Source: Monoglobus pectinilyticus (GTDB lineage Bacteria > Bacillota > Clostridia > Monoglobales > Monoglobaceae). Taken from it: a DNA stretch of 64,000 bases. Positions 27,546-37,875 of the stretch are shown piece after piece. The position numbers and the translations under genes are program-made. The stretch lies in the NCBI RefSeq assembly GCF_002874775.1, contig NZ_CP020991.1:850918-914917 (forward strand), read 5' to 3'. The stretch's first letter is position 1. Every line of letters begins with the position of its first letter. The notes under the pieces are model-generated. The model ran no database searches. It had not been told where the DNA came from and saw nothing but the letters and a program-made list of their open reading frames with translations.

Positions 27546-28660
27546 TAAAAAGGATTATGACAAACCACAATAAGTGAATATTCACGCCCTACCGATGTTC
27601 ACCATAAACACCGCATTAGATAATAATTTATATAAATATGTGGTTTTACATACTTCGGAAGTAGGGACGCAATACGTCACAACTAAGTAATTTATTATAG
27701 GACAACTAAGTTAATTATTGGCGCTTAAAGTATATATAACATTATATGGTTTGTATGACATACACTTTTATTTAAAAGTGTAGCCACAATTGACGTTGAA
27801 GGCTATAATAAGACAAGCCGCTTTGTATCACACCCACCAAAGTTGGGGAATATCACAACTAAGTGATTTATTGACATTTTAGATTTAATGGTAAAGAGAT
27901 ATTGTGGCGCACACGCACCTTTCAGGTGCGGTCGCAGTCACACCTACCGATATTCACTATATACACCGCATTAGATAATAAATATATAATTGTTCTATGA
28001 TAATTTATATAAAAATGTGGTTTCGCAAGCTTCGGTAGGGCTGTGACCACACTTTTTAAGAAAAGTGTGTGTTATACTTACATACTCATTTCTTTACAAC
28101 CTACAAAGTCTGTGACCCCACCAGTATGGTGGGTGTGATACAAAGTGACTTGTTTTTGTCAGCCTACAATGTCAATAATATGAATACGCAAATATTAATA
28201 TGTATACTCAATGAAGATGAAATCTGCCTCGTAAGGCGCGCAGTCATGGATGAATTTGCAATTAAAAAGGATTATAACAACTTTCCATAAGTAATTCACG
28301 CTACGCGTGAGATGACGGCTCACCTAACGCGGCGCATAAATGCGCCCTACCGATGTTCACCATATACACCGCATTAGAGAATAAATATATAATTGTTCTA
28401 TAATAATTTATATAAAAAAGCAGTTTTGCAAGCTTCGGCAGAACTGTGACCACACTTTTTAAGAAAAGTGTGTGTTATACATACTCATTTCTTTACAACC
28501 TACAAGGTCTGTGACCCCACCTTTGGTGGGTGTGAGCCATAGAAACTTGTTTTGATTAACCTTCAATGTCTGCGACTACACCTGTAGTGCAGGTGTGATA
28601 CAAAGTAACTCGTTTTGATTAACCTACAAGGTCTGTGACCCAGCCTGAAAGACTGTCTAT
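27546..28660. repeat. Mosaic of interspersed hairpin repeat modules
   Basis: Repeated blocks include CCTACCGATGTTCACCATA, ATGTGGTTTTGCAAGC or its variants, CTTCGGTAGGGCTGTGAC, CACACTTTTTAAGAAAAGTG, the TGTGACCCCACC/GGTGGGTGTGA hairpins and AACCTACAAGGTCTG. Two larger sub-blocks (about 27950-28140 and 28340-28530) are near copies. The variable hairpin GGCGCA-TAAA-TGCGCC sits at 28331-28346. A 73-codon frame inside (28069-28290) is a by-product. The flanking 27305-27545 and 28661-28751 hold no gene. Confidence 0.85.
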
Positions 28661-28751
28661 AAATCTTATTTTATTATTTATATTGTACGCAGGCGCTTTT
28701 ATACGTTCTAGTATAGGATAGACGCACATATAATCAACTGAGGTGATTTAT

Positions 28752-29462
28752 GTGTTTTTTGCTGTTAAAAAGAATAGTTTAATTTTAATAGGATTAGGTA
28801 CGCTTATGGTGATTGCCGCCATTTGTATAATGATTTTCGGCTTAAATGACGACCCTGCTGTTACTACTAATGCGGAAGTAAGCGGAAAAGTTATTGTTAT
28901 AGACGCAGGACACGGCGGTGTTGACGGCGGCGCGTCCGCAAGCGGAATTCTGGAAAAAGACATAAATCTGGCTGTGGCGCTGAAACTCCGCGATGTTATC
29001 AACTCTGACGGAAACACCGCGGTTTTAACCCGTGACAGTGACGAAGTTAAACTGCTCAATAACACCAGCGGCAAATATGTCAAAAAAGACGACCTGTTAT
29101 ATAGGTTATCGCTGATTGAAGATTCCGGCGCTGATTTATTTATAAGCATACATATGAACAAATTTGAAAATCCAAAATACAGCGGCGCTCAGGTTTTTTA
29201 TTCACAGAACAGTGAGGACAGCAAAAAACTCGGAGAGCTTATACAAGCGTCTTTAATAAATAATCTTGACAACAACAATAACCGGGTCGCCAAAAAGAAC
29301 GAAACCGGGATATATATTCTGAAAAACGCTAAAGTTCCGGCAGCGTTGGTTGAATGCGGATTTTTATCAAATCCTGAAGAATTAAAAAATCTGACAGATG
29401 AAGAATATCAAAAAAAACTTGCAGAAGCAATTTATACCGGAATATGTGAATACTTTAAATAG
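28752..29462 (+). CDS. cwlD: N-acetylmuramoyl-L-alanine amidase, CwlD-like
   Basis: 236 residues from the GTG at 28752, placed 7 bases after TGAGGTG. An earlier GTG at 28743 overlaps that site. One N-terminal membrane segment (about 8-30) precedes an Amidase_3 domain with zinc/catalytic residues in VIDAGHGGVDGGA, the Glu in LEKDINLAVALKL, the His in SIHMNKF and the Glu in LVECGFLSN. CwlD trims stem peptides so that muramic delta-lactam can form in spore cortex. Length and the single-domain form fit it, but a vegetative amidase cannot be excluded. Single gene, convergent with the Cdd1 gene. Confidence 0.85.
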   Translation: MFFAVKKNSLILIGLGTLMVIAAICIMIFGLNDDPAVTTNAEVSGKVIVIDAGHGGVDGGASASGILEKDINLAVALKLRDVINSDGNTAVLTRDSDEVKLLNNTSGKYVKKDDLLYRLSLIEDSGADLFISIHMNKFENPKYSGAQVFYSQNSEDSKKLGELIQASLINNLDNNNNRVAKKNETGIYILKNAKVPAALVECGFLSNPEELKNLTDEEYQKKLAEAIYTGICEYFK

Positions 29463-29489
29463 AATTATAAAAAATCAAATAGAATTATC

Positions 29490-29537
29490 AAAAATATCCG
29501 CCGAATACATCACCTTATTTCTCCGGCGGATATTTTT
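29490..29537 (+). terminator. Bidirectional terminator between cwlD and the Cdd1 gene
   Basis: AAAAATATCCGCCG (29490-29503) and CGGCGGATATTTTT (29524-29537) form a perfect 14-bp stem with a 20-base loop. It overlaps the last codons of the convergent Cdd1 gene. Confidence 0.88.
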
Positions 29538-29793
29538 TGTCTTTCCAATACCACCACTTGAGTTTTTCCATATCCCGCTCCTCATTTTCAGCATAATACA
29601 CTGCCAACCTGAACACATACAGAAGGCACGGATCGGATTTGATCCCTTTTACAGCCGCGTCTCTTAGATATAAATCCTCAGGGTCTCTGCCCTTTAAATC
29701 ATTAACACAATTTATACCTATATCTATTAAATCCTGCTCTATTGATTTCCCGACGCCGGGAATATTCCTTAAATCAGTTTTCATACTTCTCAT
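29515..29793 (-). CDS. Cdd1-family helix-hairpin-helix protein
   Basis: A 92-residue protein with an N-terminal helix-hairpin-helix (DLRNIPGVGKSIEQDLIDIG, residues about 7-26), then NDLKGRDPEDLYLRDAAVKG and the Trp/Tyr/Lys-rich tail KLKWWYWKDKKYPPEK. This is the Pfam 'pathogenicity locus' Cdd1 arrangement; the HhH suggests DNA binding. Function unknown. It follows ybaK by 18 bases and is probably cotranscribed. Confidence 0.8.
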   Translation of the reverse strand: MRSMKTDLRNIPGVGKSIEQDLIDIGINCVNDLKGRDPEDLYLRDAAVKGIKSDPCLLYVFRLAVYYAENEERDMEKLKWWYWKDKKYPPEK

Positions 29794-29811
29794 TCCAATC
29801 CTCGCCGCCTG

Positions 29812-30288
29812 TTATTTTGTTATGTCTAAAAATTCGGCTCCTATCAGCTCCGCCAGCTTTCCTGGAGCCATTTTAATCTGTACTCCCAGTCTGCCGCCGC
29901 TGAATATTATCTCTTCCCGCTCCTCTGCCGTCAAGTCTATCACTGTTTTAAACTGCTTTTTCATACCGATTGGACTGCATCCGCCCCTTATGTAGCCGGT
30001 AACCTTCGTTATATCCTTAACATGTATCATCTCAAGCGATTTTTGCCCCACAGCAGCCGCACATTTCTTTAAATCCAGTTCTTCTGCCACCGGAATGACA
30101 AACACAAAATACTCGTGATTTTTGCTCTCTGTCACTAACGTCTTATATACGTCCCTTAAATCCTGACCCAGCTTTTCAGCTACCGAAACCCCATCCATAA
30201 ATCCATCGCTGTCATAGAATACAGCCTCAAAATTTATTCCCGATTTCTCCAATATCCTCATAGCGTTTGTTTTAACTTGCTTTTTCAT
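29812..30288 (-). CDS. ybaK: Cys-tRNA(Pro)/Cys-tRNA(Cys) deacylase, YbaK/EbsC family
   Basis: 158 residues from the ATG at 30288, which has GGGAGG 8 bases upstream; a longer frame to 30333 lacks one. YbaK editing domain: VKTNAMRILEKSGI, then VYKTLVTES, FVFVIPVAEELDLKK, GYIRGGCSPIGMKK (substrate loop) and IIFSGGRLGVQIKMAP. The enzyme removes mischarged Cys from tRNA-Pro. Lys and Gly residues of the active-site loop are present. Confidence 0.93.
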   Translation of the reverse strand: MKKQVKTNAMRILEKSGINFEAVFYDSDGFMDGVSVAEKLGQDLRDVYKTLVTESKNHEYFVFVIPVAEELDLKKCAAAVGQKSLEMIHVKDITKVTGYIRGGCSPIGMKKQFKTVIDLTAEEREEIIFSGGRLGVQIKMAPGKLAELIGAEFLDITK

Positions 30289-30344
30289 CCAAAGTGCCTC
30301 CCAACAATTCGTTTTTTGATGCCTCAGCAGCATAATCTTTTATC

Positions 30345-30376
30345 AAAAATGGCGGCAGGATATACCCCGCCGCCAT
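30345..30376 (-). terminator. Terminator after the flavodoxin-like gene
   Basis: Minus strand ATGGCGGC (30369-30376) pairs with GCCGCCAT (30349-30356) followed by TTTTGAT, 8 bases after the stop at 30385. Confidence 0.75.
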
Positions 30377-30384
30377 AAATAACA

Positions 30385-30945
30385 TTACTTTAACGCCTGA
30401 TAATACTTAACCAGCTCTTCCACAGCACTGTCGGTTATATGGTCGCGGTTATTTTGTATATCCTTTAAAAGCTCCTTATTATCCTCATACTCCGCCTGAG
30501 CCTTAGAATCGAAACTTTCGTCCGGGCTGACACCTTGGCTAACGGCTTTTCCAATTCCAAATCGGACTATATTCAATATCCATTTATAAACTCCGCTCAG
30601 CCTTTCCGTATTAACTCCGCCCTGAACATAATAAAACGGCTTATCAATATCATTTCTCTCAATCAAGCTTTGTATAATGCTGTCCGTGCCTTTGCACATA
30701 CCAACGCCGCATATCAGCTTGATATCAAAAAATCCTTTAGCTTTTTTATAGCCAATTATTTTGTTAGCCCTTATCCAGCCAAAGAATACAATATTGCTGT
30801 TCCTGCCAAGCCCTTTTATATTCTTAATGTCATAACACGGCACTCCCAAACGATTTGAGAACATTTCCGCACATTTTTTGGCATGACCGGTATGAGAGCA
30901 ATATACAACCGCCTTCAAACCTCCGCCCATTGATACATTATCCAT
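30385..30945 (-). CDS. Flavodoxin-fold protein
   Basis: A 186-residue protein with an N-terminal flavodoxin-like phosphate loop (VVYCSHTGHAKKCAEMF, about 12-28), NSNIVFFGWIRANKI and LICGVGMCKG. The C-terminal third (QGGVNTERLSGVYKWILNIV, then a Lys/Glu-rich helix) resembles flavodoxin-domain proteins of the HemG-like group in clostridia. It is probably an FMN-binding electron-transfer or oxidoreductase protein; the partner is unknown. It lies 39 bases after valS. Confidence 0.65.
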   Translation of the reverse strand: MDNVSMGGGLKAVVYCSHTGHAKKCAEMFSNRLGVPCYDIKNIKGLGRNSNIVFFGWIRANKIIGYKKAKGFFDIKLICGVGMCKGTDSIIQSLIERNDIDKPFYYVQGGVNTERLSGVYKWILNIVRFGIGKAVSQGVSPDESFDSKAQAEYEDNKELLKDIQNNRDHITDSAVEELVKYYQALK

Positions 30946-30984
30946 ATTAGCCCCCTAAGCGCCGACATATACTGCATAAAATAT

Positions 30985-33615
30985 TTATTTTAACTTTTCC
31001 AAACTTTCAATAACGGTCTTTAACATTTCGCTGTACTTTTCACCTTTCAGGCGTTCTTCCTCCACTACCGCGGCAGGCGCCTTTTCGGTAAATCCCTTAT
31101 TGTTCAGCTTGCCCTCGACACGCTTTATCTCTGATTCAAGATGCTTCTTTTCCTTTTCAAGTCTCTCTATCTCTTTTGCACGGTCAACCAGCTCGTCAAG
31201 CGGCATCAGAATCTCAGCTCCGGGAACTACAACAGACACGACGTTCTCAGGAACGCTGCCGCCGTCTTTTATAACATTAACTTCAGACGCGTACGCCAGC
31301 TTCTTAAAAAACGGTATACCGTTTTCAAATATCTCCGGCTCCTCAGTGATTATAAAGATTCCGGCTTTCTTGGACGGCGGAACATTCATCTCATTTCTGA
31401 TATTTCTGATTCCTTTTATTGCGTCCATTATCATCTGCATTTCTTTTTCAGCGTTTTCGTCTTTATACTCGCTATTATATACCGGGAAGCTGGAAATCAT
31501 TATGCTCTTGCCCTCATGAGGCAAAGCCTGCCATATCTCCTCGGTTATAAACGGCATGAATGGATGCAGAAGTTTCAGCGTGTTAGACAGTACATAAACA
31601 AGCACCTGCTGGGCGGTTATATTGCTCTCGCCCTCTTCAAAGAATCTTGGTTTTACAAGTTCAATATACCAATCGCAGAACTTATCCCAAATGAAATCAT
31701 ACAGTTTTGAAACCGCTATCCCTAACTCATACTTATCAAGATTATCTGTAACTTCCTTTACCAAATCATTGTATTCCGACAGAATCCACCTGTCTGAAAT
31801 CTCCAGCTTATCTCTGTCCGGCAGTTCGCATTTATCTATAGAAAGATTCATCAAAACAAATCGTGACGCATTCCATATCTTATTGGCAAAATTACGGCTT
31901 GCCTCAACTCTTTCAGTATAGAATCTCATATCGTTGCCAGGAGAGTTTCCGGTAGCCAAAGTAAATCTTAAAGCGTCTGCGCCGTACTCGTCTATTATCT
32001 CCAGAGGGTCAATACCGTTACCCAGCGACTTTGACATCTTTCTGCCCTGAGAATCTCTCACAAGACCGTGGATATACACGTCTTTAAAAGGAACCTGACC
32101 CATATGCTCTATTCCTGAGAAAATCATTCTCGCAACCCAGAAAAATATAATATCATAACCCGTTACCAAAACCGAGGTAGGGTAGAAATATTTCAGTTCC
32201 TCAGTATCATCCGGCCAGCCCAGGGTTGAAAACGGCCACAAAGCGCTGCTGAACCAGGTGTCAAGCACATCGTTGTCCTGCTTAACTTTTCCGCCGCACT
32301 TAGGGCAGACCTCAATGTCCTCTTTAGAAACAATTGTCTCACCGCAGTCCTGGCAATAAAACGCCGGGATTCTATGTCCCCACCAAAGCTGACGTGAAAT
32401 ACACCAGTCATGAACGTTTTCCATCCAGTGCATATAAGTCTTAGTAAACCTTTCGGGGATAAACTTTGTCTCGCCGTTCTCAACAGCTTTTGCCGCCGGC
32501 TCAGCCAAAGGCTTCATTTTAACAAACCATTGCTTTGAGGTGATAGGTTCAACAGTTGTGCCGCAGCGGTAACAGCCCCCCACATTGTGGACATGCGGCT
32601 CAACCTTAACCAAAAGTCCCTGTCTGTCCAAATCTTCAACTATGGCTTTTCTTGCTTCATACCTGTCCATACCCTGGTATTTGCCGCCGTATTGATTGAT
32701 AGTTGCGTCATCGTTTAAGACTTTGATTTCCTCAAGACCATGTCTCTTTCCAACTTCAAAATCGTTCGGGTCATGAGCCGGCGTTATTTTAACACAGCCG
32801 GTACCAAACTCCTTATCAACGTATTCGTCAGCAATAACCGGTATCTCTCTTCCAACCAGCGGAAGAATCAGCATCTTGCCCACCAAATCCTTATATCTTT
32901 CATCATCAGGGTTTACGGCAACCGCAGTATCTCCGAGAAGCGTTTCAGGTCTTGTGGTGGCTATCTCAACATAGCCGTCACTGTCCTTTATCGGATATTT
33001 AATATGCCAAAAATGGCCTTCCTGCTCCGAATATTCAACCTCTGCGTCGGACAGGGCGGTCTTGCATGACGGGCACCAGTTGATTATCCTTGTACCCTGA
33101 TAAATAAGGCCTTTTTCGTATAAGTTAACAAAAACTTCTCTGACCGCCTTGCTGCACCCCTCGTCCATTGTGAAGCGTTCCCTGTCCCAATCACAGGAAC
33201 AGCCTATCTTTTTCAATTGGTCTATAATTCTGTTTCCAAACTTCTTCTTCCAAGCCCAAACTCTTTCCAAAAACTTTTCTCTGCCTAAATCATATCTGGT
33301 GAGCCCGTTTTCATTGACTCTCATATCCTCTTCAACTTTTATCTGAGTAGCAATACCTGCATGGTCAGTCCCCGGAATCCAGAGCGCATTATATCCCTGC
33401 ATTCTCTTTGTTCTGATTATAATATCCTGAAAAGTTTCATCCAGCGCATGTCCCATATGAAGCTGACCTGTCACGTTAGGCGGCGGAATGACGACAGTAA
33501 ACGGTTTTTTCGTTTCATCAACCTCCGCATGAAAATACCCGCCGTCTATCCATTCCTGATATACTTTTTCCTCAACCGCCTTAGGGTCATAGGTTTTTGA
33601 CAGCTCTTTAGCCAC
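30985..33615 (-). CDS. valS: Valyl-tRNA synthetase
   Basis: ValS (876 aa from the GTG at 33615, 8 bases after AAAGGAG; the ATG at 33633 overlaps that site). Class I signatures [19 protein letters not shown] (HIGH-type) and [10 protein letters not shown], the editing domain between them ([15 protein letters not shown]), zinc-type cysteines ([16 protein letters not shown]), the anticodon domain with [13 protein letters not shown] and a C-terminal coiled coil from about residue 805. No T-box is evident upstream. Confidence 0.97.
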   Translation of the reverse strand: MAKELSKTYDPKAVEEKVYQEWIDGGYFHAEVDETKKPFTVVIPPPNVTGQLHMGHALDETFQDIIIRTKRMQGYNALWIPGTDHAGIATQIKVEEDMRVNENGLTRYDLGREKFLERVWAWKKKFGNRIIDQLKKIGCSCDWDRERFTMDEGCSKAVREVFVNLYEKGLIYQGTRIINWCPSCKTALSDAEVEYSEQEGHFWHIKYPIKDSDGYVEIATTRPETLLGDTAVAVNPDDERYKDLVGKMLILPLVGREIPVIADEYVDKEFGTGCVKITPAHDPNDFEVGKRHGLEEIKVLNDDATINQYGGKYQGMDRYEARKAIVEDLDRQGLLVKVEPHVHNVGGCYRCGTTVEPITSKQWFVKMKPLAEPAAKAVENGETKFIPERFTKTYMHWMENVHDWCISRQLWWGHRIPAFYCQDCGETIVSKEDIEVCPKCGGKVKQDNDVLDTWFSSALWPFSTLGWPDDTEELKYFYPTSVLVTGYDIIFFWVARMIFSGIEHMGQVPFKDVYIHGLVRDSQGRKMSKSLGNGIDPLEIIDEYGADALRFTLATGNSPGNDMRFYTERVEASRNFANKIWNASRFVLMNLSIDKCELPDRDKLEISDRWILSEYNDLVKEVTDNLDKYELGIAVSKLYDFIWDKFCDWYIELVKPRFFEEGESNITAQQVLVYVLSNTLKLLHPFMPFITEEIWQALPHEGKSIMISSFPVYNSEYKDENAEKEMQMIMDAIKGIRNIRNEMNVPPSKKAGIFIITEEPEIFENGIPFFKKLAYASEVNVIKDGGSVPENVVSVVVPGAEILMPLDELVDRAKEIERLEKEKKHLESEIKRVEGKLNNKGFTEKAPAAVVEEERLKGEKYSEMLKTVIESLEKLK

Positions 33616-33763
33616 AAAAATCGCTCCTTTCAATATATAGCTTTTGACATTATAACATTTGGAATATTATAAATCAAGTAGTTTCCGCATTTTTTGTTTT
33701 GGCTTTACCATATATTAACATGCGTATAATGTCGAATGTAACACTATTGTAATTGCTGATTAA

Positions 33764-33791
33764 TTGATATTAAATATTTGAATGTTATAAT
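33764..33791 (+). promoter_or_regulatory. Promoter of the SLH/cohesin-like protein gene
   Basis: TTGATA (33764-33769), 16 bases, TATAAT (33786-33791), about 55 bases before the ATG. Confidence 0.6.
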
Positions 33792-33845
33792 TAATTCTAT
33801 GCTTAATGTTTTACACAATTTTTCTTGTATATCAGGAGGTTAGTT

Positions 33846-36188
33846 ATGAAGAATAAAAAACTGAACAATCTAGTCTGCGGTCTTGTTTCCGCCGCTGTTT
33901 TAACTACCGCAGTTTCAGCTCCTGCAGTCTTTGCTGCCGGAGAGAATAATAATGAAACAATCACAGCAACAGACACTGTGCTCACTGATGAAACTACTGA
34001 AGCTACGGCTTCACCTGAACCGTCAGCCACCGCTGAACCCGAGGAGCCTACGGTATCTCCTGAACCCACAGCCACGCCCGGCGCTCAGGAAATGGATATG
34101 AAAGTCACCGCAACAGTTTATACAACCGATGAAGACGACGTATATAAGGTAGTTTTCAAAACTGCGTCATCACTGCCTGAAATTTTAGGCTTTGAGCTTA
34201 CAGCCACTTTTGATAATGCGGAAATTAACTCCGTATCCTTTGGTGAAAGCTTTGCCGGTAACGGTGAAACTTCAAAATCCATAACGGACGATAAAACTAT
34301 AACTTACGTTTGGAAGAACGGCTCAACCGCCCTGAGCGGCGCGGTTGTCCTGTCAAACGCGTCTGTTACATCAAAGAATAAAATCACCTCGCATAACATG
34401 TCTATTGACAAATTTACAGCGACTTTAAAAGACGGCTCCGAGCTTATTATTAACCCAACGCTGTCAGTGGTTGAAGGCACAAATATGCCTGACCTTACTG
34501 AAAAGGAACAGTCATCCTATGATGCTCTAATGGCTCTGCCTGAAATATCAGCGCTGACATTTTATAAGGATGAAGAAAAGGACGATTTATATGATATCTC
34601 AAGCTACTATTCTGCACGAATAGACACCGCTGTTGAGCTTTATGATTCTATGATGGAAACAAGCAAAAAAAGAATCGATACCGCTCTCTCAATCAGCAAT
34701 AAATCAATTACTGACTTTTATACCCTGCAAAAAGCCGCTAAAGCTATGCAGGAAGTTTCAGGGATTATGCAGATGCCGGAATGTTATGACGGAATAACTG
34801 ACGACAGCTCGGCTTTAAACTATGAATACTTAAAGACCACATTTGACAATCTTTCAACCTCTGTTCCAAGCGCACTTAAAAGAGCCGCAAAAGCAACTGA
34901 AGAATACAATGAAGTGGTATCAAAGCTAACAGATTATAATAAATATATTGAAACAGCGCTGAAAACTCTTGAGGACAAAACGGCTGAGAATTATAACACA
35001 AAAATAGCTTCTCTTGAAGTTCAATACTCAAAAGCCAACAGTTTCAGCCTGCATACTCTATATAAAACATATCTGTCATCGCTGAAGACTATAGCGCAAA
35101 GTTTATATGATGATGTGAATAAGAATTACAGCGGCACATATAAAGAATATATGCTGTCTTCAATAGAAAAAATTATCAATAAAATTGAGGACGGAAACGT
35201 TGTAAGCGACAATCTGCCCATATTCTCAATCACTAACGGTATAAACATAGGATACAGCTGGTCTGTTTCCGTCAAAAGAAGAAAGGCTATAATAGACCAG
35301 GACGCAACTGTTCAGGTTTACGCATACAACTCAAAAGGCGAAGTTATCCAAAACAGCAGTGAAAAGGCTTTTAAAGCCGGAGACGAGTCAGTTTCCGTAA
35401 GTTTGCCGTCTACCACAAAAATGTATAAAACCGGAGACGTTGTTCACGTTAAATGCTATTACAAATATAATGACATCTCATATTATTTAGGTGAAGATAC
35501 AGTAACAGCTTATAAAACTGTTAACCCGAACAAAAATCAGGGCGGAAGTACCGGTGGCAATACAGGCGGAGATACTAACGGTTCCGGAACCGTTTATCCA
35601 TCATCCGCACCGACTGAACCGGATCCCACCAAAGCTCCTAACTTTGCAGACGAAAATCCATATACTGATTTGGACGGATATGACTGGGCTTTAGAATCTA
35701 TTATCGGTCTTACAAATGCCGGTATAGTAAACGGTATGGGCGACAATAAGTTTGACCCAAGCGGAAACGTCACAAGAGAGCAGTTCTGCAAAATGGTAGT
35801 TCAGATGTTTGGCCTTGACGCCACAGACACAACCTCACATTTTAATGATGTGGACGAAACTAAATGGTATGCTCCATATGTTACAGCAGCAGTCAACGCC
35901 GGATATGTACAAGGTCAGTCAGATGAATACTTCGGTATCGGAGAAGTTATCATGAGACAAGACATGGCTACTATTTTATACAGAGCAATAAACAAGAGCG
36001 GCGACGGCGTGATACTGGAATTCACTGACAATTCAGATATTGCCGCATATGCTAAAGACGCGGTTGCAGAACTTGTAGGTCTCGGTGTTATGAACGGATA
36101 TGAGGACGGAAGTTTCAAACCCCGCGGTTCTGCCACGAGAGCGGAAGCTTCAAAAGTTATATACGGAACATATAAAATAGTTAAATAA
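33846..36188 (+). CDS. Secreted SLH-domain protein with cohesin-like module
   Basis: 780 residues from the ATG at 33846 with AGGAGG upstream; a TTG at 33825 precedes that site and is rejected. Signal peptide about 1-32 (ending VFAA). A Thr/Glu/Pro-rich linker (EPSATAEPEEPTVSPEPT) follows. A roughly 130-residue beta-rich module (MDMKVTATVYTTDEDDVYKV to LSVVEG) looks like a cohesin/carbohydrate-binding fold. A long helical region (about 225-430) and a beta domain (SYSVSVKRRKAII-like) follow, then a Gly/Pro-rich hinge and three SLH repeats (about 600-780; DPSGNVTREQFCKMVVQMFG, VIMRQDMATILYRAI, PRGSATRAEASKVIYG). Wall-anchored surface protein, divergent from valS. Ligand unknown. Confidence 0.85.
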   Translation: MKNKKLNNLVCGLVSAAVLTTAVSAPAVFAAGENNNETITATDTVLTDETTEATASPEPSATAEPEEPTVSPEPTATPGAQEMDMKVTATVYTTDEDDVYKVVFKTASSLPEILGFELTATFDNAEINSVSFGESFAGNGETSKSITDDKTITYVWKNGSTALSGAVVLSNASVTSKNKITSHNMSIDKFTATLKDGSELIINPTLSVVEGTNMPDLTEKEQSSYDALMALPEISALTFYKDEEKDDLYDISSYYSARIDTAVELYDSMMETSKKRIDTALSISNKSITDFYTLQKAAKAMQEVSGIMQMPECYDGITDDSSALNYEYLKTTFDNLSTSVPSALKRAAKATEEYNEVVSKLTDYNKYIETALKTLEDKTAENYNTKIASLEVQYSKANSFSLHTLYKTYLSSLKTIAQSLYDDVNKNYSGTYKEYMLSSIEKIINKIEDGNVVSDNLPIFSITNGINIGYSWSVSVKRRKAIIDQDATVQVYAYNSKGEVIQNSSEKAFKAGDESVSVSLPSTTKMYKTGDVVHVKCYYKYNDISYYLGEDTVTAYKTVNPNKNQGGSTGGNTGGDTNGSGTVYPSSAPTEPDPTKAPNFADENPYTDLDGYDWALESIIGLTNAGIVNGMGDNKFDPSGNVTREQFCKMVVQMFGLDATDTTSHFNDVDETKWYAPYVTAAVNAGYVQGQSDEYFGIGEVIMRQDMATILYRAINKSGDGVILEFTDNSDIAAYAKDAVAELVGLGVMNGYEDGSFKPRGSATRAEASKVIYGTYKIVK

Positions 36189-36227
36189 GTTCGGACTGTT
36201 TTCATCACAAGATTGTTAAATTACTAA

Positions 36228-36260
36228 TAGCCGCTAATCTGTACGTCTGATTGGCGGCTA
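36228..36260 (+). terminator. Stem-loop after the SLH gene, possible terminator
   Basis: TAGCCGCTAATC (36228-36239) pairs with GATTGGCGGCTA (36249-36260, one G-U) around 9 bases, 40 bases after the stop. The T tract is weak (AATTTAC), so termination is uncertain. Confidence 0.55.
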
Positions 36261-36416
36261 AATTTACAAAAAGAAACATTCAATCAGAATCATAATCTTG
36301 ATATACTGCGAATATGTGGATAATTTAAAACATACTAAAAATTTCCACACGTATATGGATAAAAATAGGTACTAAACAAAACTTATTGTTGCTTAACCAC
36401 ATTCGATACGCAAAGA

Positions 36417-36485
36417 AATGCAGCCGTGCACGAAAGAATGTTCAAGCAAACAGAAAGTTTCATCTAAAGCTGATACGGCTGCATT
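36417..36485. repeat. Widely spaced 11-bp perfect inverted repeat
   Basis: AATGCAGCCGT (36417-36427) and ACGGCTGCATT (36475-36485) enclose 47 bases without coding potential. It may be the closing stem of a structured RNA or a decayed mobile element end (inference). Confidence 0.45.
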
Positions 36486-36782
36486 CAGCGAAAAATACTG
36501 AATTATTTAATTTCATAAATAAATGGCTGTAATAAAAATATAAAACAGTTCGGCAGATTTTTCCATATGAAAACAACGTTTAATTCAGAGAATAAAATAG
36601 TTCATATATTTAGCCGGCTTTGTTGCTTTTTGGTTCAATTCAGACTGCAAAACTACACGCATAGTATCAAACAAAATTTAATGACTGAAATTTTTTAAGC
36701 TCAAAATTAAAATATTAAATAATGATAGAAAATCAATAAATATGTCTGACTTGTTTGTATATATGATTTTAACCGACTGTTA

Positions 36783-36811
36783 TTTACAAACAAAATACAA
36801 CATGTTATAAT
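36783..36811 (+). promoter_or_regulatory. Promoter of the GGDEF gene
   Basis: TTTACA (36783-36788), 17 bases, TATAAT (36806-36811), about 70 bases before the ATG. Confidence 0.65.
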
Positions 36812-36880
36812 ATAAAACAAATTGGATAATAGATTGGGCGGATAATCCCAAATATTGTCCGGAACAGCAGGAGAATTATA

Positions 36881-37819
36881 ATGAAACACAATTACACCTA
36901 TAACGAATTAATAAGTGAAATAAAAATCCTCCGAAATACCTTCGACATAGTCAGAGTTGTCGACCCTATTATCTGCAAAGTTATCTCTGAGGAAATACTG
37001 AAAGAATCGGATACTGTGGATAAACTGATGCCTGAATTATCATCGGCCGGCCTGACCGGAAAAGACGGATTTTGTTTTAACGTCTGGTCAAATGAAAGCC
37101 GGTGCTCCAACTGTATTTCTGCAAGAACCTTGATAGACAAGGATTTTTATGTTAAATTTGAGAATATAAATAAGAATTTATATTATATAATATCCAAATA
37201 TATCAATGTTGACGGCCGCAGTTTTGCACTTGAAATGGTTAAGGATATCAGCCGGAACTTTATATTCAGCGAAGACGAAATGTTTAACACCATACTCGAC
37301 CTAAAACATAAAAACAAACAGCTTATCACCGATCCGCTGACAAATGTCTACAACCGCAGATATGTTGAAGAGCATTTTATAAACAGCTACAGCAGAATGA
37401 AAAAGTTAAACCGTTCAGTCTGTTTGGCTATTTTAGACATTGATAACTTTAAAGAAGTCAATGACAATTATGGTCACAGAACCGGGGATCAGATTTTAAA
37501 TTATTTAGCTGAATCCTGGAATAATTCACTTAAAGATTATAAAAACACATTTATCGCAAGATATGGCGGAGACGAGTTCATTATAGTATACGAAAGTGAA
37601 AATTATGACGAATTCCAAAAAATGATTTTTGATATTTTTACACCGGCATGCAGCTATTCAACCGACGAAAACGGCAATAATATAAAACTGACTGTCAGTG
37701 TTGGATGCGCCGGTTCCGACGAAATAGAATCCGATGAGTTTTATGATTTATTTAATCTTGCCGATAACAGGCTTTACCAAGCGAAAGCCTCAGGCAAATC
37801 CGCAATAATAAGCAAATAA
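36881..37819 (+). CDS. Diguanylate cyclase with Cys-containing N-terminal sensor
   Basis: A 312-residue cytoplasmic protein. Residues about 1-135 form a PAS-like sensor with C65, C75 and C78 (FCFNVW, then SRCSNCIS), suggestive of metal, Fe-S or redox sensing (inference). A GGDEF domain spans about 148-312: DPLTNVYNRRYVEEHF, LAILDIDNFKEVNDNYGH, RYGGDEF at 227-233 (intact active site) and LADNRLYQAKASGK. The inhibitory I-site RxxD is not kept: the residues there are K and F. It should make cyclic di-GMP. AGGAG is 8 bases before the ATG. Single gene with its own promoter and terminator. Confidence 0.92.
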   Translation: MKHNYTYNELISEIKILRNTFDIVRVVDPIICKVISEEILKESDTVDKLMPELSSAGLTGKDGFCFNVWSNESRCSNCISARTLIDKDFYVKFENINKNLYYIISKYINVDGRSFALEMVKDISRNFIFSEDEMFNTILDLKHKNKQLITDPLTNVYNRRYVEEHFINSYSRMKKLNRSVCLAILDIDNFKEVNDNYGHRTGDQILNYLAESWNNSLKDYKNTFIARYGGDEFIIVYESENYDEFQKMIFDIFTPACSYSTDENGNNIKLTVSVGCAGSDEIESDEFYDLFNLADNRLYQAKASGKSAIISK

Positions 37820-37828
37820 AAACAAAGG

Positions 37829-37875
37829 GCAGAAAATTTTGAAGCACAAATACTTCAAAATTTTCTGCTTATTTT
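37829..37875 (+). terminator. Terminator of the GGDEF gene
   Basis: A 16-bp perfect stem, GCAGAAAATTTTGAAG (37829-37844) with its complement at 37853-37868, loop of 8, followed by TTATTTTAT. Confidence 0.9.

Larger units (their letters stand above)
36189..36880. other. Intergenic region with two inverted repeats
   Basis: Holds a hairpin at 36228-36260, a wide 11-bp inverted repeat at 36417-36485 and a promoter at 36783-36811. No open frame is convincing. Confidence 0.6.

Noticed and set aside
28069-28290. 73-codon frame on the plus strand
   Set aside because: Lies wholly within hairpin repeat modules and is not kept in the sister copies.
33616-33845. T-box leader before valS
   Set aside because: No T-box core sequence or specifier-type stem seen; the region is short and AT-rich.
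36315-36323. TGTGGATAA, a perfect DnaA box
   Set aside because: A single box without dnaA/dnaN or clustering; not an origin.
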